A stretch of DNA of 64,000 nucleotides from Flavobacteriaceae bacterium UBA1903 (GTDB taxonomy: Bacteria > Bacteroidota > Bacteroidia > Flavobacteriales > Flavobacteriaceae). Of this stretch, positions 49,650 to 58,308 are shown in pieces. Where the stretch lies: positions 125,063 through 189,062 of the forward strand of contig DDGL01000003.1 in NCBI GenBank assembly GCA_002337605.1. The letters run 5' to 3'. Under the pieces are notes generated by a model. It saw only the letters and a list, made by a program, of their open reading frames with translations, did no database searches and was not told the origin of the DNA. Positions within the stretch are counted from its first letter, which is position 1, and each line of letters opens with the position of its first letter. The translations under genes were made by a program, and so were the position numbers.

Positions 49650-50930
49650 TTATAACTCCATCAAGACTTGAGCCATTTTTTTCGTTAAATGCTTTCGTGT
49701 ATATTTTGAAATATGTACAGCACCACCCTGTATTCCATCATTTTTATAAGCTTTATAAAAATCTACTATTGAAGTTTTCAGCTGTTTCTTTTCAGCAGAA
49801 GTAAAGAATGTGCCGCTTTTAGATTCTTCCAGAATCGCTTTTATATCACTCCCATCAGGGCCAATGGCTATGATAGGACGTTCGGCTCTAATATATTCGA
49901 ACAACTTTCCAGGGATGATGGCTCTGGTTTCCGGGCTATCAATTTCTAACAATAATAACAACTGTGCATTGTGCTGTAACTGAAGCGCCTCCTTATGTGA
50001 AACATACCCCACATTCCGAAGGTTTTGAGACAACCCAAAACTTGAAACACTTTCTAAAATTTCTTCCCCTACTACCCCAGCCAGTACTATCTCAAGATCC
50101 TCCCGGAATCCTTCAACCTTATATGCCAGTTCATTTAAAACTTCCCAAAGTAACGCAGGGTTCCGTTCGCTTAGTAAAGAACCTATATGTGCAATCGAAA
50201 ATTTAGCATCCAGATTTGTTGTGATGGTTTCTTTACGTTCAAAACCGTTAGTGATTGTCTTAACAGGACGGTTTGTAATGGCTTCAAATTCCTTTTTTGT
50301 AGTTGGGCTGGTTACAGTTATCGTATCCGCGGTTTGCAAAACTTCAGCCTCTAATTGTTTGTGTTTTTTTTGTGATTTCTTGGTTAAGCGTAAGGAATCG
50401 TGGTAGTGAATAGTAGTCCAGGGATCTCTGAAATCTGCCATCCAAGCAGCATTCAATTCTTTTTTAAGTTGAAGTCCAATAAGATGCAGGCTATGCGGTG
50501 GCCCGGAAGTCACAACTGTGTCAACAGGGTGTTCGGCTAAATATTTTTTCAGAAACACGACCGAGGGCTTTACCCAACCAACTCTGGCGTCTGGAATAAA
50601 AAAGTTCCCTCGAATATAAAGCAACAATTTTTCTACTGCTGAAAGATTTTTCTTGGCAATGATACCACTACTCATTTCTTTGGTTTTCTTTTTTGAAAAC
50701 CATTTGGCAATTTTATAAGGCTCCTGGACTGGCTGACTAATAAGTTCAATATCTGAGGGTACTTCAGCAACAAAACTCTCATCTTGTAACGGATAATGTG
50801 CATTTTTTGGAATATACACCACAGGTTCAATCCCAAACTCCCGAAAGTATTTTACAAAATACAACCACCGTTGTACACCAGGTCCTCCAGCAGGTGGCCA
50901 ATAATAAGTTATGATGAGGACTCGTTTCAT
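49650..50930 (-). CDS. GT4-type glycosyltransferase
   Basis: This 426-residue protein looks like a GT-B-fold glycosyltransferase. The N-terminus RVLIITYYWPPAGGPGVQRWLYFVKYF is typical of family 4 donors, and the middle carries WMADFRDPW and ITNGFERKE. The C-terminal half contains IAHIGSLLSERNPALLWEVL and a late AIIPGKLFEYIRAERPIIAIGPDGSDI donor-binding stretch. It likely adds a sugar to a surface polysaccharide or glycolipid; donor and acceptor are unknown. The start codon overlaps the stop codon of the YfhO gene by one base (TAATG), so the two are co-translated. Confidence 0.92.
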   Translation of the reverse strand: MKRVLIITYYWPPAGGPGVQRWLYFVKYFREFGIEPVVYIPKNAHYPLQDESFVAEVPSDIELISQPVQEPYKIAKWFSKKKTKEMSSGIIAKKNLSAVEKLLLYIRGNFFIPDARVGWVKPSVVFLKKYLAEHPVDTVVTSGPPHSLHLIGLQLKKELNAAWMADFRDPWTTIHYHDSLRLTKKSQKKHKQLEAEVLQTADTITVTSPTTKKEFEAITNRPVKTITNGFERKETITTNLDAKFSIAHIGSLLSERNPALLWEVLNELAYKVEGFREDLEIVLAGVVGEEILESVSSFGLSQNLRNVGYVSHKEALQLQHNAQLLLLLEIDSPETRAIIPGKLFEYIRAERPIIAIGPDGSDIKAILEESKSGTFFTSAEKKQLKTSIVDFYKAYKNDGIQGGAVHISKYTRKHLTKKMAQVLMEL

Positions 50931-53374
50931 TACGAGTTAGTTTCTTTTCTCTTTTTAAAGGTAAAAAACAACCCACCCAGTAAGATTAACACCAGCAGAA
51001 TACTACTTCCCAAGGCTATACTGCTCCCCTTTTTAACTACAGCCGCTTCAAATTTGAATTCAATTTTATTATTTCCGGCCGGCACTTTCATACCACGTAA
51101 TGCATAATTTACACGGATATACTCGGCTGGTTTTCCATTAATGTATACATTCCACCCTTCCGGATAGTATACTTCAGAAAAAACGGCCATTTGCGGGCTT
51201 TTTGTACTTGCTTCGTACGTTAAATGGTTGGGTTGGTGTTGCACTAATTCTATGGTAGCTGTGCTATCACGCTGTATACTTTCCAGCGGAAGTTGATCTT
51301 TAAATTCTGAATGAACAATTACTGTTTTCTTGGTGTCCAGACTATCCAACAATTGAATCTCCGAGTCGGCAGTTTCAGCAAATTGAACGTTTTCCACAAA
51401 CCAAACAGGTCCATTTGCGTATGGATTTCGTTGTGCTACGGAACCTCCTCCTTTATTTTGAACAATGAAGTACTTTACATTCAGCATATTCATAATACCC
51501 ACATCGCCATTGTACAAGTAAAAATCTGCAATGTCCTGCATTCTGCCAGGTTTTGCAGCATGATACCCCCCTAAAGCGTTATGATAATAACTTGCTGCCC
51601 CACTGTTAAAAGCATTATTGGTAGCGTCATAGACACGAAAATGCCCATCGTCTTTTAAAATCATTTCATCGGCAGCACTCATTTGAAAAGGTTGTTCCAC
51701 GATTCTTTTTTGGACAAAATCGTCATTCGAAACATACCGCTTATCGACTCCCACTAAATCAAATAATACAAGTACGATCAATATACCAATTACCGGAGTT
51801 TGCTTAAGTTTATCTTTCAGGAAGAACCATAAAGCCCCTGCAGCTAATAGTATTAAAACCAAGGAGCGTAGTGCATCTTTCATAAAAAGGGAGGCGCGGT
51901 CTGCTCGAACAGCTTCTACCAGCTCATTCCCTAATTGCTCACGAATACCTGCATCATACGGACTCGCAAAATCGAATCCCGGGATAGCATTCTTTAGCAA
52001 CATAAATAGAATAATAATTCCTCCCACAATTCCTGTGGAAAAAAGCAATGCCTTCTTCCGCTTTTCTTCTTTGGTAAATTCGCTGAAAAATTGATGCAAG
52101 CCTACAATTGCAAGAATTGGAATTATTAATTCAATAAGTACTTGTATAGAAGAAACTGCTCTAAATTTATCATATAAAGGCACAGTATCAATAAAAAACC
52201 TTGTAAGTACATCGAAATTTTGTCCCCACGATAGAAAGAGACTCAGCAACAATCCAGCAACCGCCCACCATTTTAGCCTTCCACGGATTAAAAACAATGC
52301 TACAACTGCCAAAAACAATAGAATAGCTCCTATATAAGCTGGAGCAGCGACAATGGGCTGATCGCCCCAATATACAGGTAATTGTTGCAACACCTGATTA
52401 GCCTCCTGAGGGGAAGCCCCCATTTTAATAAGAGCTTCTACAGTCTCGCCATCTTCGGGTAAAGGTTCGCTACTACCACCTCCCATAAAACGTGGAATGA
52501 GCAGGTTAAAGCTTTCTAGCTTTCCGTAACTGTATTCAGTTATATATTCATAATCTAAACCTTCAATAGTTTTCTTTTGGGTCCCATCTGGGTTAATGGT
52601 GAGTTCGCTTTTCCCACGCGTAGAGGTGTCTGCATATTCTTTAGTTGCTAAAATATTGGTGGCATTGAGGCCCACGGCAATTAATACGCCAATCGCCATG
52701 ATACCAACTGCTTTAAAATAATGAGGAAGCATTTTTTTCTTGAAAGCATCTATCAAATAAGCAATCCCAATACAAATCACTAACAAGAGTAGATAATACG
52801 TCATCTGGAAGTGATTGGTAACCAACTCCAGCCCCATAGCGACCGTGGTTAACAGGAACCCCCAGAGGTACCTTCCTTTAAAGGTGAGAATAATTCCACT
52901 CAACACCAGGGGCATATAGGCAATTGCATGGGCTTTTGCATTATGCCCTACACCTAAAATAATAATAAGGTAGGTGCTAAATCCAAATGCCAAAGCACCC
53001 AGAAAAGCTAATTTATAGTCAACTTTCAGTACAAGAAAGAGAATGTACATCCCTATAAAATACAGAAAAAGATAATCGGCCGGGCGTGGTAAAAACCGAA
53101 GCGTCGTGTCTAATTTCTTAATATAGTTATGTGGATATTTTGCTCCCAACTGGTAGGTGGGCATGCCCCCAAAAGCCGAATCGGTCCAGTAGGTTTCTTC
53201 ACCTGTAGCTTCCCGGAAATCGTTCTGCTGCTTGGCCATCCCTCTATATTGCATGATATCACTTTGAAAAATTGCTTTGCCTTGTAACACAGGACTAAAA
53301 TATGCCAGGGCTGTAATTACAAAAAGGACTAAAACAACTAGATGCGGAAGAAACTTCTTTACTGAAACGTTCAT
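50930..53374 (-). CDS. YfhO-family membrane protein
   Basis: This 814-residue protein has about 12-13 membrane helices and belongs to the YfhO/GT-C-like group, presumed to transfer sugars from polyprenyl carriers. Landmarks are an N-terminal helix (VLVLFVITALAYFSPVLQGK), the YWTDSAFGGMPTYQLGAKYPHN loop with acidic residues after helix 1, then a chain of helices. The C-terminal part has an outer domain (AVFSEVYYPEGWNVYINGKPAEYIRVN) and a last helix. It is in one operon with the GT4 gene, so the pair may build or decorate a glycan. Confidence 0.9.
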   Translation of the reverse strand: MNVSVKKFLPHLVVLVLFVITALAYFSPVLQGKAIFQSDIMQYRGMAKQQNDFREATGEETYWTDSAFGGMPTYQLGAKYPHNYIKKLDTTLRFLPRPADYLFLYFIGMYILFLVLKVDYKLAFLGALAFGFSTYLIIILGVGHNAKAHAIAYMPLVLSGIILTFKGRYLWGFLLTTVAMGLELVTNHFQMTYYLLLLVICIGIAYLIDAFKKKMLPHYFKAVGIMAIGVLIAVGLNATNILATKEYADTSTRGKSELTINPDGTQKKTIEGLDYEYITEYSYGKLESFNLLIPRFMGGGSSEPLPEDGETVEALIKMGASPQEANQVLQQLPVYWGDQPIVAAPAYIGAILLFLAVVALFLIRGRLKWWAVAGLLLSLFLSWGQNFDVLTRFFIDTVPLYDKFRAVSSIQVLIELIIPILAIVGLHQFFSEFTKEEKRKKALLFSTGIVGGIIILFMLLKNAIPGFDFASPYDAGIREQLGNELVEAVRADRASLFMKDALRSLVLILLAAGALWFFLKDKLKQTPVIGILIVLVLFDLVGVDKRYVSNDDFVQKRIVEQPFQMSAADEMILKDDGHFRVYDATNNAFNSGAASYYHNALGGYHAAKPGRMQDIADFYLYNGDVGIMNMLNVKYFIVQNKGGGSVAQRNPYANGPVWFVENVQFAETADSEIQLLDSLDTKKTVIVHSEFKDQLPLESIQRDSTATIELVQHQPNHLTYEASTKSPQMAVFSEVYYPEGWNVYINGKPAEYIRVNYALRGMKVPAGNNKIEFKFEAAVVKKGSSIALGSSILLVLILLGGLFFTFKKRKETNS

Positions 53375-53513
53375 AGATAAGCTTACTAAAATAGAAGTGG
53401 AAAATTACGAAACTAACCTGAAAGAAACGATGGGAATGAAAATAATATACGGGTGCAATTTTAAAAAAATATGGATAGATGCCTTCCTAAGATTTAAAAT
53501 AACAGAAACCTAA

Positions 53514-53560
53514 GTCATACTGAGTGATTTTGTGAGGCACGAACAAACTAGTATCGAAGC
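53514..53560. repeat. Dispersed extragenic element (GTCATACTGAGTGA type)
   Basis: GTCATACTGAGTGATTTTGTGAGG continues to CACGAACAAACTAGTATCGAAGCA. Its halves can pair (TTTTGTG with CGAACAAA, GTCATACTGAGT versus TATCGAAGC ends). It resembles dispersed GTCATnCTGAGTGA elements of Bacteroidota and is related in wording to the element at 5148. Confidence 0.6.
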
Positions 53561-53561
53561 A

Positions 53562-53840
53562 CTAATCTACTTCCTCAAAATCTACATACTCTCCAACCGT
53601 TTTAGAACTCTTTCTGGTATTGGGGGTATCTCTGTCTATAGTTACCTTGCCTTCTTTTTCTTTTTTTTGAGTTTGCTGAAAAGGGTTTTCACCAAAAGGG
53701 TTAGCGCCAAACGACTTTTCGAACCGTTGCCCCATTTTCTTAGCGATGTATTTAAAAAGGTAAGGTTTTGCCAGCTTCCAAGAAAAGCGGAGCGCAAAAA
53801 ATACCAAAAGCACGATTAGTACCGTTTTAAGAAAGTCCAT
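53562..53840 (-). CDS. DUF4834 family membrane-anchored protein
   Basis: This 92-residue protein has one N-terminal helix (FLKTVLIVLLVFFALRFSW) and a cytoplasmic-looking tail. It is basic after the helix (KYIAKKMGQRFEKSFG), then Asn/Gln/Lys-rich, and ends TVGEYVDFEEVD. I associate this ending with DUF4834. The ATG at 53840 is preferred because it starts MDFLKTVL; an in-frame start 63 bases earlier is unsupported. It lies upstream of YfhO in the same direction, with a repeat element between them. Confidence 0.85.
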   Translation of the reverse strand: MDFLKTVLIVLLVFFALRFSWKLAKPYLFKYIAKKMGQRFEKSFGANPFGENPFQQTQKKEKEGKVTIDRDTPNTRKSSKTVGEYVDFEEVD

Positions 53841-53926
53841 ATTTAGGATTGTAACTTTAAACTTCAAAAGTACAATATGCTTCATAAAAAAGGTGGCTAG
53901 CACGTATTAAAATAATGATAAAATAC

Positions 53927-53934
53927 TATCTTTG
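53927..53934 (+). promoter_or_regulatory. TATCTTTG promoter element
   Basis: TATCTTTG followed by A matches TAnnTTTG; it lies 17 bases before the outer-membrane protein gene. No good -33 TTG. Confidence 0.5.
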
Positions 53935-53951
53935 ACTAGAATCGAACAACT

Positions 53952-54971
53952 ATGAAAATATTCAAATTCTTTCTTTGTTGCCTATTTCTGCTACCGTTCT
54001 GTAGCACTGCCCAATACACCGAAATGATTAATACCAACCGCCCAGGAGTCTCTCAGGGTGCTTTTGCTGTGGGCACGAATGTTTTGCAGTTTGAGACCGG
54101 GTTCAGTTACGGAAGTGAAAAACATGACCTTTTAGGTACAGACTACACTACATTTGGATGGGATTATTCAGTTCGTTATGGGGTGTGGCGGGAAGAGTTG
54201 GAAGTGAGCATTATTGGAGAATACCGTAACAATAGTGGCGAAATTACCAGGGGAAGTCTAGTAACTGAAGATAAATTTTCCAACTTTAGAAGTAATACCA
54301 TTGGGGCAAAATATTTAGTATATGACCCCTATCGAAAAATGGAACTGGAAGGCCCCAACCTGTATAGCTGGAAAGCCAATAATCGTTTTCAATGGAAAGA
54401 TTTAATCCCGGCAGTTTCTGTATATGCAGGAGCTAATTTCGATTTTGCCGACAACCGATTTACCCCAAGTGCCGAAGCAGAAATTAGCCCGAAAGTAGTT
54501 CTCTCTACCCAAAATAACTGGATAGGAGGGTTTGTTTTTGTAACCAATATTATTGCAGACCGTATTGGTACAGACTTCCCCACCTATGGGTATATCCTTA
54601 CCCTAACGCACGCTACCAATAGGTATTTCTCCATATTTGTTGAAAACCAAGGGTTTAAAAGTGATTTTTATGCAGATCAAATATTTCGTGGGGGTGCCGC
54701 AGTACTTATTACAAACAATTTACACGTAGATCTTTCTGGAGCCCTTAACTTTAAAGACACCCCCTCATTTTGGGAAGCAAGAGCCGGTGTGGCCTATAGG
54801 TTTGACATGCATGACAAAGACGAATTTATTGAAGAAAAAGGAAAAGCAGGTCGTGACAAACGAAGAGCCGAAAAAGTAGAAAAAAAAGCAAAGAAAAATA
54901 AAAGAAAAGATGGCTTTGAAGATGATGGTGATGATGGTGGCGATGGCGGTGACGATGGTGGACTTAACTAG
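53952..54971 (+). CDS. Outer-membrane beta-barrel protein (MetA-pathway/transporter type)
   Basis: This is a 339-residue exported protein. The signal peptide ends about residue 20 (CSTAQ). The mature protein starts with INTNRPGVSQGAFAVGTNVLQFETGFSYG and continues with alternating hydrophobic strands ending in FWEARAGVAYRFD, which fits the MetA-pathway-of-phenol-degradation family of outer-membrane barrels. Its C-terminal 55 residues differ from the family: a Lys/Arg-rich stretch (RRAEKVEKKAKKNKRKDG) followed by a DDGGDGGDDGG acidic-glycine tail. Function unknown. It is 12 bases before the acetyltransferase-like gene. Confidence 0.85.
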   Translation: MKIFKFFLCCLFLLPFCSTAQYTEMINTNRPGVSQGAFAVGTNVLQFETGFSYGSEKHDLLGTDYTTFGWDYSVRYGVWREELEVSIIGEYRNNSGEITRGSLVTEDKFSNFRSNTIGAKYLVYDPYRKMELEGPNLYSWKANNRFQWKDLIPAVSVYAGANFDFADNRFTPSAEAEISPKVVLSTQNNWIGGFVFVTNIIADRIGTDFPTYGYILTLTHATNRYFSIFVENQGFKSDFYADQIFRGGAAVLITNNLHVDLSGALNFKDTPSFWEARAGVAYRFDMHDKDEFIEEKGKAGRDKRRAEKVEKKAKKNKRKDGFEDDGDDGGDGGDDGGLN

Positions 54972-54983
54972 TAGCAGACTCTA

Positions 54984-56102
54984 ATGATTAAAATTACCCA
55001 AGTAACCAACCCTTCACAATTGAAACAGTTTGTAACGTTTCCATTTTCGTTGTACAAAAACTGTGCGTATTGGGTTCCTCCTCTTATCAAAGATGAATTA
55101 GAAACGCTGGATAGCGATAAAAATCCAGTCTTCGCAAATGCTGAAGCTGACTATTATCTAGCGTATAAAGATGGAGCGATAGCCGGCCGAATTGCTGTCA
55201 TTATAAATCACCTTGAAATAAACGAACAGGGAAAAAAGAAAGTCCGTTTTGGATGGTTTGATGTGGTGGACGATATTGAAGTTACCAAAGCATTGCTGGA
55301 AAAGGTGTACGAAAAAGGACAGGAACTCAATTTAGAGTATGCTGAAGGACCTGTAGGCTTCAGTAATATGGAAAAAGCGGGTATTTTGGTTGATGGCTAT
55401 GAGGAAATGAACACCATGATAACCTGGTATCACTACCCTTATTACAAAGAACATTTTAAGCAATTAGGCTTTGAAACGCAAGCAACGTGGGTAGAGTACA
55501 AGCTCAGTATTCCACCTTCCATTAAAGAAAAAGTGGCTAAGTTTTCAAGAATCATCAGAGAACGGTATGGCTTATCTGTGATTCGGTTTAAAGACAAAAA
55601 AGAAATTTTACCATATGTGGATGAAATGTTCGGCTTGCTAAATAAAACATACAATACCTTACAAACTTTTGTACCCATTCAGCAATACCAGATAGATTAT
55701 TACAAAGAAAAATACTTCAGTTTTATACATCCAGATTACATCACCTGTATTAAAGATGAATCAGGAAAACTCATAGCGTTTAGTATTGTAATGCCTTCGT
55801 TTACAAAAGCCCTTAAAAAAGCCAACGGAAAGCTATTTCCTTTTGGCTGGTATCATTTATGGCAGGCACAACGTAAAAACGACCGCGCTGCTTTCTATTT
55901 AATAGGAATAGATCCAGAATACCAGGGAAAAGGAGTGACTGCCATTGTTTTTGAAGAAATGCAACATCTTTTTAATAGCAAAGGAATTGACAAGGTTGAA
56001 ACCAACCCAGAACTGGAAGAAAATACTGCGGTACAATTACTTTGGAAAGACTACGAACCTCAAATGCATAAGAAACGAAGTACGTTTAGGAAATCAATTT
56101 AG
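54984..56102 (+). CDS. GNAT-like acetyltransferase family protein
   Basis: This 372-residue soluble protein has a GNAT-type C-terminal part: AAFYLIGIDPEYQGKGVTAIVFEEMQ carries the R/Q-x-x-G-x-G/A-like acetyl-CoA loop (QGKGV). The N-terminal part (about 1-180) holds FPFSLYKNCAYWVPPLIKDE, a stretch seen in a family of large conserved proteins without assigned substrate. The start is ATG 54984, 12 bases after the outer-membrane protein gene, so both are in one transcript. The acceptor is unknown. Confidence 0.82.
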   Translation: MIKITQVTNPSQLKQFVTFPFSLYKNCAYWVPPLIKDELETLDSDKNPVFANAEADYYLAYKDGAIAGRIAVIINHLEINEQGKKKVRFGWFDVVDDIEVTKALLEKVYEKGQELNLEYAEGPVGFSNMEKAGILVDGYEEMNTMITWYHYPYYKEHFKQLGFETQATWVEYKLSIPPSIKEKVAKFSRIIRERYGLSVIRFKDKKEILPYVDEMFGLLNKTYNTLQTFVPIQQYQIDYYKEKYFSFIHPDYITCIKDESGKLIAFSIVMPSFTKALKKANGKLFPFGWYHLWQAQRKNDRAAFYLIGIDPEYQGKGVTAIVFEEMQHLFNSKGIDKVETNPELEENTAVQLLWKDYEPQMHKKRSTFRKSI

Positions 56103-56191
56103 TTGTTTTACAGAGTGCTCATAGCAAGAGTTTGCACAATAAATTTTGTTGAAGTTTAGTTTTTATACTACTAATCCTAAACCAATACGTT

Positions 56192-56806
56192 ATGAAAACC
56201 ATTGCAAAAGTGCTACTAGCATTATGTGTAATCGCTTCTCTTGCCTTTACTACATTTCAAGAAAATTCAGAAAAACCAATAGTTGTTGTTATTAATGTCT
56301 CGCATGGAGGTGAAGATTCGGGAACTTCTAACGGTACCTTACTAGAAAAAGAAATTGTACAGCAAATTGCTATTAAAATGGCATTGCTCAATAAAGACCC
56401 CAATATTCAATTACACTTTACCAGAACAAGTGATTCTTATATCTCTTTACAGGAGCGCGTTCAATTTATAAACAACCTGAAACCCGATAGGGTACTTTCG
56501 CTTCATGTAAATGATAACGACAATTCTGAAATTTCTGGAATGGATGTTTTTTATGCAGATAAAGGAAAGGAACCTATCTCTTCTGAAAATTTAGCACAAA
56601 AGGTAGTAAACGCTATGGAATCCAAAGGGATTTTCTCAACGTCCAAAGTAAAACAGGCAAATTTTTTCGTGCTTAAAAACAGTGAAGCTCCATCTGTAGC
56701 TGTTGAACTCGGTTTCTTATCAAACGCTGAAGACAGCAAGATCTTAATGGACAATACGCAACAGGAAGAAATCGCAAAGGTATTGCTAACAGCAATTAGT
56801 AACTAA
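56192..56806 (+). CDS. N-acetylmuramoyl-L-alanine amidase (Amidase_3)
   Basis: This 204-residue zinc amidase cuts the bond between N-acetylmuramic acid and the stem peptide. A signal peptide or anchor (1-22) precedes the catalytic domain. Zinc ligands are the His of NVSHGGEDSG, the Glu of LLEKEIVQQ and the His of VLSLHVN; the catalytic Glu is in AVELGFLSNAED. All four are kept. No peptidoglycan-binding repeats are present, so it is a minimal form. Terminators follow it. It is a single gene likely to act in the periplasm. Confidence 0.92.
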   Translation: MKTIAKVLLALCVIASLAFTTFQENSEKPIVVVINVSHGGEDSGTSNGTLLEKEIVQQIAIKMALLNKDPNIQLHFTRTSDSYISLQERVQFINNLKPDRVLSLHVNDNDNSEISGMDVFYADKGKEPISSENLAQKVVNAMESKGIFSTSKVKQANFFVLKNSEAPSVAVELGFLSNAEDSKILMDNTQQEEIAKVLLTAISN

Positions 56807-56828
56807 TAAAGCTCTTTTTACAAAAAAC

Positions 56829-56872
56829 AAAGCCTGCTCAATTTGAGCAGGCTTTATTATATATTTTTTTAG
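56829..56872. terminator. Terminator after the amidase gene
   Basis: AAAGCCTGCTCAA pairs with TTGAGCAGGCTTT almost without loop and is followed by T-rich sequence on the plus side and A-rich sequence on the other, so it can act both ways. Confidence 0.88.
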
Positions 56873-56902
56873 AACTTCGTCGTTCGTAAATCGTACTTTA
56901 TT

Positions 56903-58165
56903 TTACTCCCCCATTGCTTGTGCAACGGCAGCAGATAAACGCTTATACGTTCCATTCTCCAAACGCTCTCTAATAGCGTCAAAAGCTTCCAATGTCTCTT
57001 CAATATCTTGCATAGTATGTGTAGCCGTTGGAATCATACGCAATAAAATAAGCCCTTTTGGGATTACAGGATATACTACAATACTACAGAATACTCCGTG
57101 ATTTTCACGAAGGTCTTTTACCAAAGCCATGGCTTCCGGAATACTTCCTTTAAGATACACCGGGGTCACACAACTTTGCGTAGTTCCAATATCGAATCCG
57201 CGTTTTTTTAATCCGCCTTGCAATGCGTCTACATTCTCCCAAAGCTTTTCTTTAAGCTCTGGCATGGTGCGCAACATATCCAAACGCTTTAGAGCACCTT
57301 CTACCAGCTGCATTTGTAGTGACTTGGCAAACATTTGCGAACGCAGATTGTATTTCAGGTAATTCATGATTTCCTCATCCCCTGCTATAAAGGCTCCTGT
57401 ACTTGCCATAGATTTTGCAAAAGTTGCGAAGTATACATCAATATCTTCCTGTACTCCTTGCTCCTCACCTGCCCCAGCTCCTGTTTTACCTAAGGTTCCG
57501 AAACCGTGTGCGTCATCCACAAATAAGCGAAAATTATATTTTTTCTTAAGCGCTACTATTTCTTTCAATCTACCTTGCTCACCGCGCATCCCGAAAACAC
57601 CTTCAGAAATGAGAAGAATTCCTCCTCCTGTCTTTTCAGCCATTTTTTCGGCACGCTTCAGGTTTTTTTCGATACTTTCCATATCGTTGTGCTTGTAGGT
57701 AAAACGCTGCCCTAAATGAAGGCGGACTCCATCGATGATACAGGCATGGGCGTCTACATCGTACACAATTACATCGTCTTTAGAAACAAGGGCGTCTATG
57801 GTAGAAACCATTCCCTGGTATCCAAAATTCAATAAGTATGCAGCTTCCTTTTTCACAAAAGCAGCCAGCTCGTCTTGCAGTTGCTCGTGTAAATCTGTAT
57901 GACCACTCATCATACGCGCACCCATCGGATAGGCAGAACCATACTTGGCTCCTGCTTCTGCATCTACTTTACGCACTTCGGGGTGATTAGCAAGTCCTAA
58001 GTAGTCATTGACACTCCAGGTAATTACTTCCTTGCCATTAAACTTCATTCGGTTACTAATGGGACCTTCCAATTTAGGGAATACAAAGTATCCTTCTGCT
58101 TGCTCAGCCCACTTGCCTAACGGCCCTTTGTCTTTGTAAATTTTATCGAATAAATCTTTCATCAA
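56903..58165 (-). CDS. Alpha-oxoamine synthase (likely cysteate acyltransferase, or serine palmitoyltransferase)
   Basis: This 420-residue PLP enzyme of the AOS family condenses an amino acid with an acyl thioester. The PLP lysine is K251 in FATFAKSMASTG and the DDAHGFG motif is at about 217-223. Its opening MKDLFDKIYKDKGPLGKWA and the 'YFVFPKLEGPISNRM' segment differ from Kbl and BioF and fit the Bacteroidota group that includes serine palmitoyltransferase and the cysteate-fatty acyltransferase of Flavobacterium johnsoniae. A cystathionine-beta-synthase-type gene is next to it, upstream in the same direction, which favours sulfonolipid (capnine) formation. It has its own TATTTTTG promoter. 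Substrate not proven. Confidence 0.85.
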   Translation of the reverse strand: MMKDLFDKIYKDKGPLGKWAEQAEGYFVFPKLEGPISNRMKFNGKEVITWSVNDYLGLANHPEVRKVDAEAGAKYGSAYPMGARMMSGHTDLHEQLQDELAAFVKKEAAYLLNFGYQGMVSTIDALVSKDDVIVYDVDAHACIIDGVRLHLGQRFTYKHNDMESIEKNLKRAEKMAEKTGGGILLISEGVFGMRGEQGRLKEIVALKKKYNFRLFVDDAHGFGTLGKTGAGAGEEQGVQEDIDVYFATFAKSMASTGAFIAGDEEIMNYLKYNLRSQMFAKSLQMQLVEGALKRLDMLRTMPELKEKLWENVDALQGGLKKRGFDIGTTQSCVTPVYLKGSIPEAMALVKDLRENHGVFCSIVVYPVIPKGLILLRMIPTATHTMQDIEETLEAFDAIRERLENGTYKRLSAAVAQAMGE

Positions 58166-58190
58166 TACGCTTTTGTTTCAATACGAAATG

Positions 58191-58220
58191 CAAAAATAGG
58201 TATTTTATTCATGATGGCAA
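58191..58220 (-). promoter_or_regulatory. Promoter of the alpha-oxoamine synthase gene
   Basis: On the minus strand TTG (58220-58218), 19 bases, then TATTTTTG (58198-58191). This is a full -33/-7 Bacteroidota promoter. Its -33 lies in an inverted repeat (58214-58233). Confidence 0.6.
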
Positions 58221-58233
58221 TGTAATTTGCCAT
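58214..58233. promoter_or_regulatory. Inverted repeat overlapping the -33 element, candidate operator
   Basis: ATGGCAA (58214-58220) and TTGCCAT (58227-58233) are perfect 7-bp arms around a 6-base centre. The -33 TTG of the alpha-oxoamine synthase promoter lies in one arm, so a dimeric repressor bound there could block transcription. Confidence 0.45.
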
Positions 58234-58253
58234 TTCAGAAACACAATGGCAAT

Positions 58254-58284
58254 AAAAAACCCGATACACATGGTATCGGGTTCC
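58254..58284 (-). terminator. Terminator after the cysteine-synthase-like gene
   Basis: On the minus strand ACCCGATACC ATGT GTATCGGGT forms a strong stem followed by six T. It separates the PLP gene from the alpha-oxoamine synthase gene. Confidence 0.9.
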
Positions 58285-58308
58285 ATCATTATTTTAAAAC
58301 AGTATTAT

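Noticed and set aside
56903..58165. Glycine C-acetyltransferase (kbl) or BioF
   Set aside because: The N-terminal extension and opening differ from Kbl and BioF, and neither tdh nor biotin genes are near; the neighbour points to sulfonolipid or sphingolipid synthesis.
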